Shown: positions 23,125 through 36,423 of the stretch, one piece after another
Layout of the letters: each line of letters starts with the position of its first letter
Position numbering within the stretch: position 1 is the stretch's first letter
Assembly: GCA_019843655.1 (NCBI GenBank)
Contig: JACDQD010000004.1
Span: 2,108,001 to 2,172,000, forward strand
Direction: 5' to 3'
Length of the DNA stretch: 64,000 nucleotides
From: Lethocerus indicus
Taxonomy: Eukaryota; Arthropoda; Insecta; Hemiptera; Belostomatidae
Translations under genes and position numbers: made by a program
Notes under the pieces: model-generated
Databases searched by the model: none
Told to the model about the DNA's origin: nothing
What the model saw: only the letters and a program-made list of their open reading frames with translations

Positions 23125-25740
23125 AGACCGAAATCATTTGAATCTCCTTCTACAGAATTGTCATAGCCTAATGACCATACGTAACCTCAGTGCTCTCATT
23201 TCTCAATAAAATTTCAATTATCCCGTAACGGTCTTTCGGGGACAGGAGAAAGGAAACGAATCCTGAAAGTAAGGAAAACGAATAATATATCTTGACTGAA
23301 GGACGGCCGAAGTTGCAAGGCCCAGTGGGATGAGATGTATTGCGTCCGTACACTTAGGTTCCCTTTAAAGTTGAATGCAGAAATTTATGACTAATATTTA
23401 TAGATGCAACTTCAATTTATCTGGCGTGGAACAAATTCTTCGAATTCAGACAAACAACACACAGGCAACGTGATAAGTATGTACGCCCCACCGAAGTGTT
23501 TTTCACTGATTACAGATTACACGTGTAATTATTACGGAGGGAAATTTTTTTTTTTTTAAACAAAATTAAAGAGAAGAACCGTTACTCGACGATGCTCTGC
23601 GAGCGTCGGTCGATCACGAATCGGATAATTATTCTCTAATAAATTATATTTTCTAAATCGCTCCTTAAATTTCCTTTTTTTCCTTTCGGTCGTGTCCTTC
23701 CTCGGTCCTGTGCGCCCGGCCTTCACGATCAGACGACGCCGATTCTTGTTGCACCGATTCGAAACGGCCGATGTATATATACGTAATAATACTATAGATC
23801 AGATACTTTGATTGCCCGGTTTTTCGAATCAAGCATTCGTTAACTCCGAAAATAATAATAATAGTAAAAAAAAAAGACACGTTTCGTATGCAACGCCGGC
23901 CAATTTGGAACTGCGAAACCGAGGAATAAATACGCGCCGATGGAGGCGAAGAGATAGAGTTGGGCAAAAAAAGAAAAAAAATTTACCGACATTCGATTTC
24001 TTTTTCTGATGCGAATTTTACAGCCGGAAAAACTCAGTACAGAAAAACTCAGTTTCGCGCTAATTGGCCGGCTCTGTGTTTTTCAGCCTTTACGCGCCCA
24101 GCCCAGCTCTGTTTTACTACGGGAATGCGACTGAAGACGACGAGACAAGTGTCGCACCTGAACGAAAAAAGCGGAAGATCCGAGATCTCCTTGAGGTGGA
24201 ACAGCGATTTAAAAATTAAACGTTTCATTCGGGAATTTACGGGAAGGAATTTCGTCTACGCTCAATTACAAAAGGACATATCTCCGATTCAAATGAGGTC
24301 TTGCAATCATCCCAAATTATAACGTAGTAACGATTCAAATCACATCCGGCCCGGCGTAAGTAAATAATTTAGTTTCGTCCAATTACACACCGATGGCCAT
24401 TCAATAATGGTTCTCGAATTGCCGTAATAATATGCTAAAATGTATCGATTCTGAGGCTAAGGCTTTGGACAACTTTGAATATATTCTCGCGACGAGCAGC
24501 TGAGCTTCCGCCAAATACAGCCGGTAAACGATCGGACTACGTTGAAGAATATAATCCACGTTTGCATAACATGTTTCCGTAAGTATTGTAACATGTTGTC
24601 CGCGCCCCGTTGTGCAACGTACACAGGTGAAATATTCACCTGCTTTGTACCCGATCCACTTTGGACAGCCCGTTTGGGGACCTACAGCGACGTGTGTTTC
24701 AACACAGCTGTGCTCGTTATACTCTTTAGAAAGGTATACGCGACGACTTTTACGACAATAAGCAATTTACCGAATATATTCAAAGAAATTATTAATGTAT
24801 TAAATCATTTTAAATCAGATATGATAGAGTTTTCATGCCTAACAAGGAATTGCATATAAATACAAGCCGTTGAAGGTATCAAGCATCATATTCATAACTC
24901 ACTAACTGTTCCATATGAATAAATATAATTTAAATTTAGTATTGTATATGACGAATAATGTATCAAAACCTGTCTCGAAAAATGGTATACCTACAAAGTG
25001 TTATCCAATATACACGGGGAGAAATCCAATTTCTGAGTTAAACTGGTGGGATATATTGGTCGTTGGAAGGGACAGCACAAAGTTTATTGTTTACAAATCT
25101 ACTGACCTAATGCTACTGATGATGGCGAGAAGCCGAAACCGATCTGGATTTCGATTGAAATAGTGGAATTCGGGAGTTGAGGTCCGCTCTTCAATTTCTT
25201 CAACGCCAAATAAGACTGTAGGCGGTAGTTTTTAAATTTGTGTGTTGTCAGAAAACTAGATTTCTGTATGGTTCGAGGCGGTTCTCGACGTGAAAAATGT
25301 GGAACCCGCCCGTGTAGTTCCCAGAAGTACTCGAAACGGGGGGTTAAGAACCCCCCGGGTATGTCACACCCCCTCCGCCACAGGGTAATTCGCAATATTC
25401 CGAGCGTTCCTTCGGTAATTGCAGTCGCAATCTTTGGAGAACAAATAAGATTGATAACAATCGGCTGTATCCCAAGGGTCCTTAGGGATTTCATTAATAC
25501 CCTTTTAAAATTTTCGTAATCGCAACGTTTTATTAATTTCATTATATTGGTAAAACTTAAAACCTACAAAGTCGAACAATATCACTCGCGCCAATCGAAA
25601 GCCCTTCGAGCCAGTCCCCATGATGTCTTAAATAACACCATTCACCATGAGCTGTGTTCGATGATTAAGCCTGCCAGTATAAATAGAAAATAGAAATTGA
25701 AAACTTAAGTCCCGAGTACCTTAGTGTTCTTAAGGTTGAA
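23125..25740. other. No gene recognised
   Basis: Several frames of 80-147 codons overlap here. The longest (25099-25542, minus, 147 codons) has no domain I recognise, and its 3' end lies in an FB fragment (25112-25147). A C- and G-rich hairpin sits near 25336-25360 (GGGGGGTTAAGAACCCCCC). Confidence 0.4.
25112..25147. repeat. FB foldback core fragment
   Basis: CTACTGATGATGGCGAGAAG then CCGAAACCGATCTGG matches the right-arm core of FB with a few substitutions. No arms flank it. Confidence 0.5.
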
Positions 25741-25749
25741 TGTACAATA

Positions 25750-25929
25750 CATGTGAGAGTGACAGTGCAGTGAGGATGCCCAGAAGGCATCCAAAGTGCC
25801 AAAAGTGACAACTACTGCTACTACTGAAACCGGTCTGGCAAAAGACGAAACCGGCGAGAGGAGAGAGAAACACACGAAATCTACGTTATTCCAACCCCTC
25901 GCAGACCACAAAACGGGTGTGTTAAACTA
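25750..25929. mobile_element. FB foldback half-copy, right arm with terminus
   Basis: ATGTGAGAGTGACAGTGCAG leads through ACCGGTCTGGCAAAAGACG and GAGAGGAGAGAGAAACACAC to CCCTCGCAGACCACAAAACG and the terminal GTTAAACT. The GATGGCGAGCGGCC part of the core is deleted. The outer terminus is complete, which helps to define the family end. No left arm and no target duplication were found. Confidence 0.8.
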
Positions 25930-26367
25930 TCTTGACCTATGTTATAGCTATAACTTCGGTATATCCTTCTGAGCGCCTGGGAACATTTCAACTCTCAGAA
26001 CGTCTTCATGAAGGGGCGACGTTTCGCCGCGGCTGTACCGGTACTGTTTCTCGGGGAAAACGAAATTTTTTTTCGGGCGTTCCACCGTCAGTGGAAGGGG
26101 GCCGGGTTTTTGCCCGTTGCCGCCATCTTGCCGGGCCGACAGGCCCAGAAAGGCCCGTTATAATACAGCTTAAAGCCGCTTAAACTAACTGAAAAATTTC
26201 TTCTGTCTCGAAGAAACAGAAGAAACCCAGGGCGCCTATCGAAAGTTCCCTATTCCAATCTCTGTTCTAACAGGGTGTCTTAAATAAAAGACAATAACGA
26301 TTCCGACATTAACGAGCATATTGCCCGTTTTCAAATGCCATTTTAAGTTTTAAAAATTAACAGTTTA

Positions 26368-26506
26368 GACTGATTTAAAGCTGACAAAACTGCGCCATGA
26401 AATAGATTGATTTATTCTGAATTTATTCCGGACGCACCTGCAGCCAAATATTAAAAGATTCGTTGCGATGAAAATATTAAAATGTCAGGGCGATTGATAA
26501 TGAAAT
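26368..26506 (+). repeat. Local direct duplication, copy 1
   Basis: AGACTGATTTAAAGCT, ACAAAACTGCGCC, TGAATT and CGCACCTGCAGC are found in the same order at 26679-26859, ending in both with GATTGATAATGAAAT. The copy ends where an FB half-element begins (26512), which suggests a tandem duplication later interrupted by the insertion. Confidence 0.75.
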
Positions 26507-26511
26507 TTGAT

Positions 26512-26644
26512 CCGTAAATTGTGTGTGTTTCCGTCTCCTCTCGCCGGTTTGGCCATTTGCTAGACCGGTTTTTCGGCCGCTCGCCATCTTCAGTAGCGGT
26601 GTTAGTCACTTTTGGCACTTGGGATGTTTTTCGGGCATCCTCAT
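26512..26644. mobile_element. FB foldback half-copy, left arm
   Basis: CCGTAAATTGTGTGTGTTTC leads through CTCGCCGGTTTGGCC and CATCTTCAGTAGCGG to TTTTTCGGGCATCCTCAT, the left arm only. It lies between the two copies of a local duplication. Confidence 0.8.
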
Positions 26645-26678
26645 AATTAATATACACCTGCTCGTAGAATTAAATTTC

Positions 26679-26859
26679 AGACTGATTTAAAGCTCCGGTG
26701 CCGAGACAAAACTGCGCCGTGAAATTAATAGATTGATTTATTCCGAATTGATTCGGGGCGCACCTGCAGCTCTAAATTGTAAAATAGACCAACAGTAAAT
26801 AATATTAGGTATTAAAATGTCTATTTACATATATAATAAAGGGTGATTGATAATGAAAT
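26679..26859 (+). repeat. Local direct duplication, copy 2
   Basis: This matches 26368-26506 with insertions, notably CCGGTGCCGAG after AAAGCT and an AT-rich insertion before GGGTGATTGATAATG. The spacing between copies is explained largely by the FB half-copy between them. Confidence 0.75.
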
Positions 26860-26869
26860 AACTTTTGAA

Positions 26870-29800
26870 TTGTAATCATTGTTGCATACAGTTTCTATCA
26901 TATGGGTATCAGTATATTTTGCGTTTCAAAACTGTGAAAACTAATTTCCTTTTAAGTATTGCGGACATTAAATTGTTCTGTTGAAAATTTAGAAAAATTA
27001 GATGCAAATATTGCTCGATTATTTTGCCTATTTATAAGAATATAGTTCCATGAAATGATTTCGCACAAACATTGAATATTTGAGACAAAATATGCGAAGG
27101 GAAACCGATGTTACCGAGGCAAGATAAATTACAATTTTTCTGAACGCAGAATACAAAGTAAAAGATACCCCCCCCCCCCGTAAGGGCTAAGGAAAGTTTC
27201 AACCTACCCATAACAATTTACAACGGGGCACGCAATAGTTTTTATTGCGGTAAGCGGGAGGGGGGGGGATGGGGATGGAAGATATATAATTTTTATACCG
27301 CAATACAGTTTATAACATCCAGTTTTTCTTACCAAAGTCCCCGGGTTAATGTCTTTTTATATTGCTCTCGGCGGGAGAGATATTGTGGAAACAACAATGG
27401 CCGTTTAAACCGGCGATATTTCCGCCCCCGCGCCCCGCCCGCACTTATTTCTTTTTATTTCCCCTTCCTCCCCGCCGCCCCTTCACATTCATTTATCCCT
27501 CTAATATATCCTTTATTCCTGGCGGTCCGCGTATTTCACCCACGAGCGGAAAAACGGGAACAATACGGGAAATATTTTCGGAACTATGACGGGAAGAGAT
27601 CGCGGCCCTCCGTATCTATCGATCCGCTCATATTTAAAGCTCGGAGCGCTTTGGAGATAATTTATTCTCGATGTGAGTCAATTTCGAGGGCACTGTTCGC
27701 GCAGACAACTCGACTTTCGGCGGAAAGTGGTTCAGTTTCGGAAAGAAAATAATACGACATTCGCCCGAACGCGTACACGAAATGTGTATCCGTCGGCTGA
27801 TAATTGTAAATGTAATGTGTTGGAATGGAAATTTCTGTTGAAATTTCGCCCTCTCGATTCCTCCCGGGGGCTGTCACTTACACAGCACGTGAGCTCTCCC
27901 GTCTGGGGGATGATTAGGGAGTGGCCGACAATCAGAATTTTGTCAGCGGCGTATGAACGAAGCAATTTCCCAAATGCCAAAGGGGCATTAAGTATGTTGA
28001 AACCCTGAAATCATTACGTTGAAAATATTTCCGCGGTAAAATGTATTCGGACGAGACCGAAGAGGAAATACAGTCGATTATTATACTTTTCATTCTTTAT
28101 TATTTTTGTGAGGGGATCTATACTTGAGTTGACATTGGAATATTTGAAATTTTCATTGAATTACGTGCGGTAAATCCTTTTGTAGGATGAATTGATTGGT
28201 GCCCATTCAACTTTTTTTCTCCTTCAAGAGACCGTCACAAAATATAAGTAAAAAATATCTCACAATCTACTGAGGACTGGAACAGGAGTACATCAATGGT
28301 GTGGATTCTCCATCAAAAGTGTCACTGAATATAAACATTGTTGTTGAGACATAAAATAAAAAAGAAAAAAAATAATATCCCCAATTAACATAATTTATTA
28401 TCATGTTTTATATATACCTATTAGGTTAATGCTAGATTATTAGGAATAAATTCAAGAATTTAAAAAATAATAATAAATAACTTATTTATTAGTTATTCTC
28501 TTCAAGAAACAAGTTTTTAAATTACAATAATTCGCCAAATATTCACATACATAATATTCACCAAATGTTTACAGAATTTATCTCGTGTATTAACGTTTCG
28601 AAATTTACATAAACTAAATTTTCAGACGCGTTGGCAGTTCTCACCGATTTTCGTCTACGGTTCCAACCTTCCTTTAAATATGAAAATAAATATATTTGTG
28701 GAGATTTACGTAGATTTTCACTGATTTTCCTAGACCTAGGACAAGGGAGAATGGATGCCTGGGACTGTGGACCGGCCTAGGGCAAGTAGTTTGGAGGCGG
28801 CGAATCGAATTATTTAAATTTGGATTTACCGTTAGGAATTTGAGACGGGCCGTGGAGGCCTAACCGGCGGCCCGGTTCACTCTGCACTTTAATATTTATA
28901 TCGGCCCCGGCCATATTTTCACCGGGGCCGAAACTGTCGACGTTGATTAGGGACGGACGCTTTTCCGCCCCTCTTCTACTGGAGAAGAAGAAAGTTCCGT
29001 CGGTCATTAATCGGGGGCGTGGGCGATTCGGAATTCGTTCGCTAAATAAACCGTATAATTGGTGCTATCGAAAGGGTAAAAATTATTTCTCCTCCGCCTC
29101 CACACCCCCACATCCAAAACACCCCAATTTCCTTTTATACCGGTAAAGCCTTAATTGCAATGTAATGTGTATTATTAGGACAAGAGTAATTATGTCCAGT
29201 GGGTGGGGGGTGGGGTGATTTCAGCGTATATGATATTAATGGTAAAGGAACCGTTAGGACAAATCCTGCTTGGGCGAGTATCAGTTTAAATTCTTGTCAA
29301 ATTTGTTCTTTCAACCGTGAAAACCGAGTCGCTGAAATTCGGGCTTATGCCTATACAACTTCGATTTGTTATTTACTTCAGGGTCCTAACTGAGGAAGGT
29401 GGTCGGTCCAAACCACCCAGGACATGCCCCTTAAAATCTACACATTATTTAATTGTTCTTACACCGAGTATAATCCCGATTTTATATAATTTCTATTTAA
29501 GAGCTGGCGACATTAAGAATTTTAAATTGAGTTGACTTTTCACACCTCTCTTCGTATCTCACCGTATAAATGAGAAATGAATGAAAATTAATCTGCGAAA
29601 TTGTCGGCCATCCGTGGTACAATTCAAGAATGCAAATACGGCTCTACCCAAAAAAACATACCAACGCCGAAGGGGAATAAAATATGGTAGATGACTGGCG
29701 GGATGAGGCGACCTACCGGACGAATATTCGTACCGAGAATGAATAGGACGTAATAATCAACGCGACGCCTTCTCCGGGTTTAAAATACGTTTTATTTTTT

Positions 29801-31850
29801 AATGGAGTCGTAAATATCCCCTATAATTATGTTGGCAGCCAATCATCGCTGGGGATTCAATGGGCGAACGTCGAGTTACAGATGTTTTGCCGATGTCTAA
29901 CTCTAGGACCGCAGTAGGCGCGAACCGGCCCTTATTGAGACAGAACCGGAGGAGGCAGAAAGGGATCGATAAGAGAGGTAACTGTAAGAGTATTCCGAGT
30001 TTTGCTCCGGTAGCCGGCTGTCGGATACTTAGGCCAAGTTAATTAGACTGGAAAAAAGGAATGGGGGGGGGAGGGGCCCGGAGCACGCGCGGTGATAAAT
30101 GGCCTTACGTTTCCGATATCGGTCCTCATATGGCTAAGAGAAGGTACTGGTAAATAAATAACCGGTCGTGGACCCCTCCCCACCCTATTCCCGGGTGCAG
30201 ATGGCCCACAAAGGGCGCACGAAGTATATTTTCAAGTCCCAAAGTGCAGAGCATCCCCGACTTCTTTCTTTTCCTCCCGATCCTATCCTCCACTTCTTGT
30301 TTTTTCTCCCACCGCCCCGAGTCCGCCCCGAATATTCGCCGGGACCCCTCCCGGCCGTAATGGGGCGACCGTAAACGTCGTCTTAGTATGAGTTAGGGGC
30401 GTGGACGCGAGACGGGTTTTAAATTCTCTTTTTTACTGTGACCCCGCCGCCTGCAGTTTAAGGTTTAAGTGATCCTCCTCCGCCCGTATGCAGACAGGAG
30501 AAGTTGGGCTAGCCAGCTCGCGTGTTTACGAGCACCCCCCACCCCCTACCCCACCCACCATCCCCATCCTGAAGTCTAGACACTTACCCGCCGAGACCAG
30601 TTTTTATAGCCATCGGTGGACCGAAGAAATTGCCTAAACTTCGGGACTTCCTTCGCCCCGCCAATTCGAGTGGTTTACCAACCGTGGTAAATTCTCTCTC
30701 GAATTAAAACAATTACGGGACTTGTCAGGGAGCCCGAACAAAACGCTGGGCGTAATACTCTGCTCGTCCATTAACCTGAGACGGTCCGTCTAAAATCGCG
30801 TTAATTTGTCCATTTTTTCGATTTCTTTCCGTATATCATGGAACGGTCGGTGGAGATTATTATTTGCAAGTGTACGAAATTTCTCTTTTGCACAAAAGTT
30901 CCGACACTCACTCCATTTTCAAACATACTTCATTATCCATTTTGAATGTTTAACCCTCAACGCAAATTAACTTCAATAAAACTTCTTCTTATGGTCAAGT
31001 CGACTCACGACGGATTGAGATAACCGTCGCGTAATAATAGGGTTATAAAAGCGCAGTCAAAAGTGCATGCTCCGACCGCCCTATAAAAAATCGGGCACGA
31101 ACTTTTGCAATCGCCCCCCGATACAATATCAACCTTATTCGTTGATTTTCGCTTGATTCGTAAGGATTCTTGGAAAATAAAATAGGGTTGAATTGCGACT
31201 AGGATTGTACCCGCGGTATATACGCATGAATAATGGCTGCAACACAAGCTCGGGGGATGATTTCTCCTCTCCAGGTATAACGAGCCGTCTCAAAACCCCT
31301 ACAACATTACATTGTATCATATTTTACGAGGGTTATGGGAGCGACCAGGAGATGAATCGGCCCCCCCCAGCCTTATTGCATCAATTCAGGAAGGAATGAT
31401 TTATATAACATTCGGCTCTCGGGGGGGAATCTCTCTGGAGAAATGATCGTTCGACGTTTAACATAGAGCCGAATAACATTGAGTCTATTTCAACATACCG
31501 TGTAATATATTTGGTTCTCGGTGTGTGCGGGAAAAATATAATTAAATATTTAGAATCTGCCGTATACTATTTTCATTCATCGACGTCCGTTATTTGTACA
31601 TTTATATTTGCATAAGAAGAACATAAAGTGTAATCTTCTCCACGTTCTATGACTATGTACTAATTTGAGAGTCGATATTTAAATGAAAATCTGGATGTAA
31701 CGTGAGAATTTTGTTCTTAGAGCAGCTTTCTCCGGACGTCGAATAAAAATGCGGAAATTTGTTTTTAGATCCGCTCCCAGGTCATGTGACAATTAAGTTC
31801 GGCGAAGCGAAACTGTTTTCCTGAAACGCGAAAGACAGCGTTTTCTGATT
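26870..31850. other. Long stretch without a recognised gene
   Basis: No transposon or coding domain recognised. C10 at 27169-27178 and G9 near 27260 face each other about 80 bases apart and could pair. A minus-strand open segment (about 28831-28935) has a GTAAAT donor-like end and no stop, but a poor acceptor. G/C runs recur near 29205, 30065 and 31361. Confidence 0.45.
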
Positions 31851-31860
31851 TTGAATTTAA

Positions 31861-31911
31861 CCGCTACTGAAGATGGCGAGCGAGAGAGCTAACCGGCGAG
31901 AAGAGACAGAA
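31861..31911. repeat. FB foldback core fragment
   Basis: CCGCTACTGAAGATGGCGAG then CGAGAGAG, and ACCGGCGAGAAGAGACAGAA. The GGCCGAAACCGG part of the core is missing. Confidence 0.55.
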
Positions 31912-31919
31912 TTCATTTG

Positions 31920-33590
31920 ATATAATTGTTATTTTTTCAATGAAATGTCCCGAAGCAAGGCGTGGGAAATTCGTTAAATTCTGTCGAGTAAGTAATAATG
32001 GGGGACGTTTGTATAAAATGTAGGGGTTTAAATGTCGACAAGATGAAAAAAGTGTAAGTCGGTTGTGCTGAAATTGTTGACCGGTACCAGTTTTTCAAAA
32101 TTCCTCAAAGTACTGTATCTTCAGAAAATGCCAAGGTTCTTTTTTTCGGTCTCATGAAATGCTACTGGTTTCGTCCGTCAGAGGGAAATTAGTTCATATT
32201 ATATTCAATCGATGTGCATCGGGTCAGCGGTACGAACAAACGTTCGGGAAAATGGACGCATTCCGCTGGCGGAGGAAAATTTTTGAGGTGAACGGCTGTT
32301 GTAAAAGCGTTTGAACAATCCGATTTGCGGTGGGGGGGGCGCTACCCGCTTTTGAGATTTCCAGACAGACAGACCCCCGTATATATAAAACGACCGTAGC
32401 GGCCAAACCTTCCGGCTCCAAATTTACACAACCTGTCCGGGTGTTTCGGTTTTGCGAAACTAGAAAGCTGGAATGCGTTTGCAAATGTTTATCGAATTCG
32501 AGGCGAGAACTGGACCGGTCGCTGGAAAGGAAACCGAATCTATAAAGGCCGCCCCCTTCTCTGGGTCCGTGCAAAACGAGACTAGCCCCCGGCCCAGCTC
32601 ACACACAAAAAAGCCCCCCCTATCAACCCCTATCGACGACTCTTTGGAGCGTTTCAAAAAAAACACGTGGAATTTTCACGAATTGCTTCCAGCGTTGTCT
32701 CCGAAAGTAAACGGATGTTACTGGGAATCGGACAAGATTTTAACGAAACTTCAATTTTCAAACGGAAACCAGGAGGAGAGAGATTAAAAACATAAATATT
32801 TAATTAGGAGTGTCCGCCATAATAACTATAAAAAATCCAATAAAGGTGATGAATCTACATTTATTGAGTTTATTACTTCCACTTAATCGGATCCGTCAAA
32901 TCCTATAAATAATTAAATACTTATATATAATCATACTTAATGAGTAACTTCTTTATGATACTTCATATTGTGATTCATATTTATATATTTTAATATTTTG
33001 AAAAAATAATCCCTACAATTCAAACTGTGTATTACACCCCTCTTCTGGAAGCTTAGTTACACAGACACACACACACACACACAGAGTTCAATTTCCAAGT
33101 TTCCATTTATTTCAATCACTAGCTCAATATCCACAGTCGCGGCACAATATATTGTAAACGTCATTATTAATTGGTTTATATTTTAATTGGAATCGGTTAC
33201 GTTTACAAATGTCAATTCGGGGAAAGACCGCGTTTAAGCCAATTCAGAAATACCGAAAATTCGAATACCGGTCTCGGCAAACACTGCCCGGCCCCTGTAA
33301 TATGGCGGAATTTTTAATTTACTGTCATATTGTCAATAATTAAATTCGGGGTTGGGCGGGTGAAAAAGTTGAACGAAAAACGTATTCTAATTAAATTGGA
33401 AACGTTGGACCCCCCCCCCCACCGAATCTAAATTAATGTTGTTTTTAAATTTCGGCCCTGAAGAACATTACACCGACGTACTGGGTGACCAAAAAATATT
33501 TTTTGGGTGTGGAAATCATGTACATATATGTATATATGTACTGCCCTAAATTCCTACGTATTCCCGAACATTTTACTGTTTTAACATTGT
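31920..33590. other. No gene recognised
   Basis: GC-rich short frames around 32224-32787 overlap on both strands, and none shows a domain I recognise. There is an (AC)n run at 33063-33083 and a C10 run near 33411. Confidence 0.45.
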
Positions 33591-33595
33591 GTCCA

Positions 33596-33803
33596 GGTTA
33601 CGGCTGCTCGCCGTCTTCAGTAGCGGTGTTAGTCTGTACAAGTGATCACAATCCTGTACAAGTGTCAGCGACAGTGCAGTGAGGATGCACGAAAAACATC
33701 GATAGTGACTGAAAACCACTACTGAAGATGGCGAGCAGCCGAAACCTGTCTAGCAAAAGACCAAACCAGCGAGAGCAGACAGAAACTCAACAAATCTACA
33801 GTA
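33596..33803. mobile_element. FB foldback element, left arm truncated
   Basis: The left part, GGTTACGGCTGCTCGCCGTC followed by TTCAGTAGCGGTGTTAGTC, lacks the outer arm. The right arm is long, running through AGTGACAGTG-like repeats, ACTGAAGATGGCGAGCAGCC, CTAGCAAAAGACCAAACC and AGACAGAAACTC to AACAAATCTACAGTA. The loop is short. No clear target duplication. Confidence 0.8.
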
Positions 33804-33809
33804 ATCATC

Positions 33810-35110
33810 TATTGGTTATTATGTGAATTGAAATATTTAGGCATTTACCAGTCAGCAGTTCAACAACTGTCAACATAAATTATCGTGAAATTAAATTTTA
33901 TTAGAAAGAAACGATTAAAATTTGTTTAATGTGTAAAATAGCCATAAATTAAGTGTTCTGGATGTGATGAACAGTTTCTTGATTGAAGAAGGAGTCGACC
34001 CTTCCAGAAGCTGCAATTCGGACCGAATCGAACTTTTGTTGGAAATTGATTGCATTGAAGGAAAAATGACGAGAAAAATTCCAAAATAACATATATGAAA
34101 TGAGATGTAAGTCAAGAAACGTAAATCCAATTTTGCAACAACCGAATATAGTTGGATGAGTGAAGGTTTCCCCAAACAGAACTTGAATAGCCCCGAGTGA
34201 TAAACTAATAGTTGTTTCATAGTGTTCTATTAGCTTGAATAGAGTTTTTATTTTCTTCTCCCGGTGTCGAAAATACGTTGTTATTGAATTATTAACTTAA
34301 TTATTCGAGTCATGGCTTTGGACAGCTATTGAATTATAATCGGGCCCGCCCATTCGGGCCAATTTTCTTATCTCCTCGTTGCATCTCGTTGGATAACTGA
34401 ATCTAATCTCGCCCCGTTTCCTTTACGGGAAATTTTAATATCGCCATTCTGCCACCTCCGTCTGAAGACCGAGCTACGGTGCCCGGAGGCCCGAGGAACG
34501 GTGAACGGCGCGTTACCGGACTGTGAAATCCTTGAAAAAAAAAGAAAAAAAAAAGTCCCTCGTTCAACTCTCCTAAACTACTCCTTATTACATGTATTTC
34601 GGTACTGCTCCTTTTATTCATCTGAGTGTCGTAAGACTAAAGCTGCCTTCGGGCAAGAGTACAATTTAAAATTACGCAATCGAATCCGTCTAGCCGATTT
34701 GGTCCTTACTGATTTTGTAAATCTGCACAATTAAATATTTACGTGGAGACCGGGACGGTTAACATAGCGCATCATACCTGCATATATAACCCAGTCACGT
34801 GTGCTCTTCTATTTGGGCGATTGCAACATTTCGCAGCCCGATTTGAAGGACTACTGGCGCTATAGACGATTAAAAATTACACGATGTATATAGAAAGTAT
34901 AATTCTTTTAAAATTCTTGTATATTCTGTAAAAAAAAACTGAAAAAGCAAATATTTACGAGAACGAATTCACCTGTAACTCACTCTACGCGTGGGTGTAC
35001 TTGTATTGAATTATTTTCTGATATTCGGGCGAAACGCTGGTTTTCGGTTCGGAAACATAAACACGCATAGCGCTATGATAATACGCGCGGAATTTCCCGT
35101 GCGGAAAGAA
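33810..35110. other. No gene recognised
   Basis: The longest frame (33915-34220, minus, 101 codons) is hydrophobic in places but has no motif I recognise. An A-rich stretch lies at 34536-34553. Confidence 0.4.
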
Positions 35111-35121
35111 GCGTGGAAATA

Positions 35122-35294
35122 TTACGAGTACCCGAAAGTAATCGACGTTAATTATTAATCTACTATATATTCACCGATATTATCGATAACTCTCCGCCAA
35201 TTTTCCGGCAAATTTTCGATTCCCCTCTTGAAGAACTACTCAAGACCAAAATACGTCTTATCATGTTGTTGATTACTTTTTGGTAATCCCCTAA
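35122..35294 (-). mobile_element. Mariner-derived MITE with both ends
   Basis: Left end TTACGAGTACCCGAAAGTAA and right end TTACTTTTTGGTAATCCCCTAA are diverged inverted repeats, and a TA flanks each side. The body is a third copy of the sequence at 55701-55919, inverted, including the remnant encoding a mariner transposase tail. It is shorter than that copy because part of one arm is deleted. Confidence 0.75.
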
Positions 35295-35596
35295 TATAAC
35301 ACGAAGATCGTACGTGTGTCCTCAGTGTGAACGCAATGTGAATCAACACCAAGAACCGTTCTACAGTCCTTAATATGAGTCATTCCGCAATCGAATTAAT
35401 ACTTTTCATCCCAATACATTCAGAATCAATATTCAGATTTGTCCGGACGGTTTTATGGTTTCTGTTAATTTCTGTTTGAACCATCGCTCCGGCAACTGAA
35501 GGCTAATAGGACAATATTCGATACCGGGAAAGAATTAAAGTTCGCATTCTGAACGTGCGATTTGCGCCATAGCCCTTCGCCGAACTACACTGGGGA

Positions 35597-35614
35597 TGAT
35601 GATGATGATGATGA
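35597..35614. repeat. (GAT)n microsatellite
   Basis: Six GAT units; encodes a short poly-Asp in one frame. Confidence 0.85.
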
Positions 35615-36365
35615 ACATTTCTGTTGGAAATCCATCGAAATGGGCAATTACAAGAGCAAACAGGGCTCTTCGGGAATTATTCTGTTCGCGTGGTCGGTTG
35701 GGGGCGGGGGCGGGGGTGATTTTAATGTGTGTACACGCCGATTTTGCCCGCCCTTATTAACAGCGTACGTCCGGTTAATTGAAACGAATACCCGGTAATT
35801 GCGATCGGCGCCCTTTTTGAAGTTGAAAGTTAGTGCGAAAGTTGTTTGCGCGGCGAATAACTCCCGGACCCCGGAGTTATATATATTCGGGAACCGGGAC
35901 GGGCAAAGTTCGGATCCGGGATGAGGCCAACATGTGTCGGGTTGAAGCGCGATTATATACCCCCAGTAAATCGTATACCTCCCCCCATCCCGCCCGTGTA
36001 TATATTCAAATTCATATTATCGATACAAGCTATATTCCGTTGGAGCTCAATTTGACTGCATACTTCAATTCTGGGACTCAATTTTTAAACCGATCGAAAG
36101 AGGATACTTGAGGACAACGTTCTGAAAATGAAGGAAAACATATTTTCCGGGGTAATATTCGGGCCGAAACCGGTTTTGCGAGGATCGAACGGACGATAGG
36201 ATTGATTCAATTTTCAACCCCCCTCCCTACCCAGTTTGTAAATAAATACATTCATTTTATTCATATACATAAGTACTATAGCTGGAACATACATGCTAAG
36301 GGGAGGATTGTTGAAGGATGCTTTGAATTCAACAGCAACGTACTGTTGTATTGTGATACCGCAGA

Positions 36366-36423
36366 TTGCTAGACCGGTCTAGCAAAAGACCAAACCAGCG
36401 AGAGGAGACAGAAACACACAAAA
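36366..36423. mobile_element. FB foldback remnant with perfect palindromic core
   Basis: TTGCTAGACCGGTCTAGCAA is a perfect 20-base palindrome. It joins a few bases of the FB left arm directly to the right arm (AAGACCAAACCAGCGAGAGG, then AGACAGAAACACACAAA). Everything internal to the ACCGGT core has been lost. This is the junction expected if a foldback loses its hairpin during replication or excision. Confidence 0.8.

Noticed and set aside
25099..25542. 147-codon minus-strand frame
   Set aside because: No domain recognised and the frame runs into an FB fragment at its 3' end, so it is unlikely to be a gene.
26270..26300. AGGGTGTCTTAAATAAAA as another mariner-superfamily terminus
   Set aside because: Matches only the first few bases of the 60343 element's end and has no partner.
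28831..28935. Minus-strand open segment with a GTAAAT donor
   Set aside because: The acceptor side has a poor pyrimidine tract and the peptide is unrecognised.
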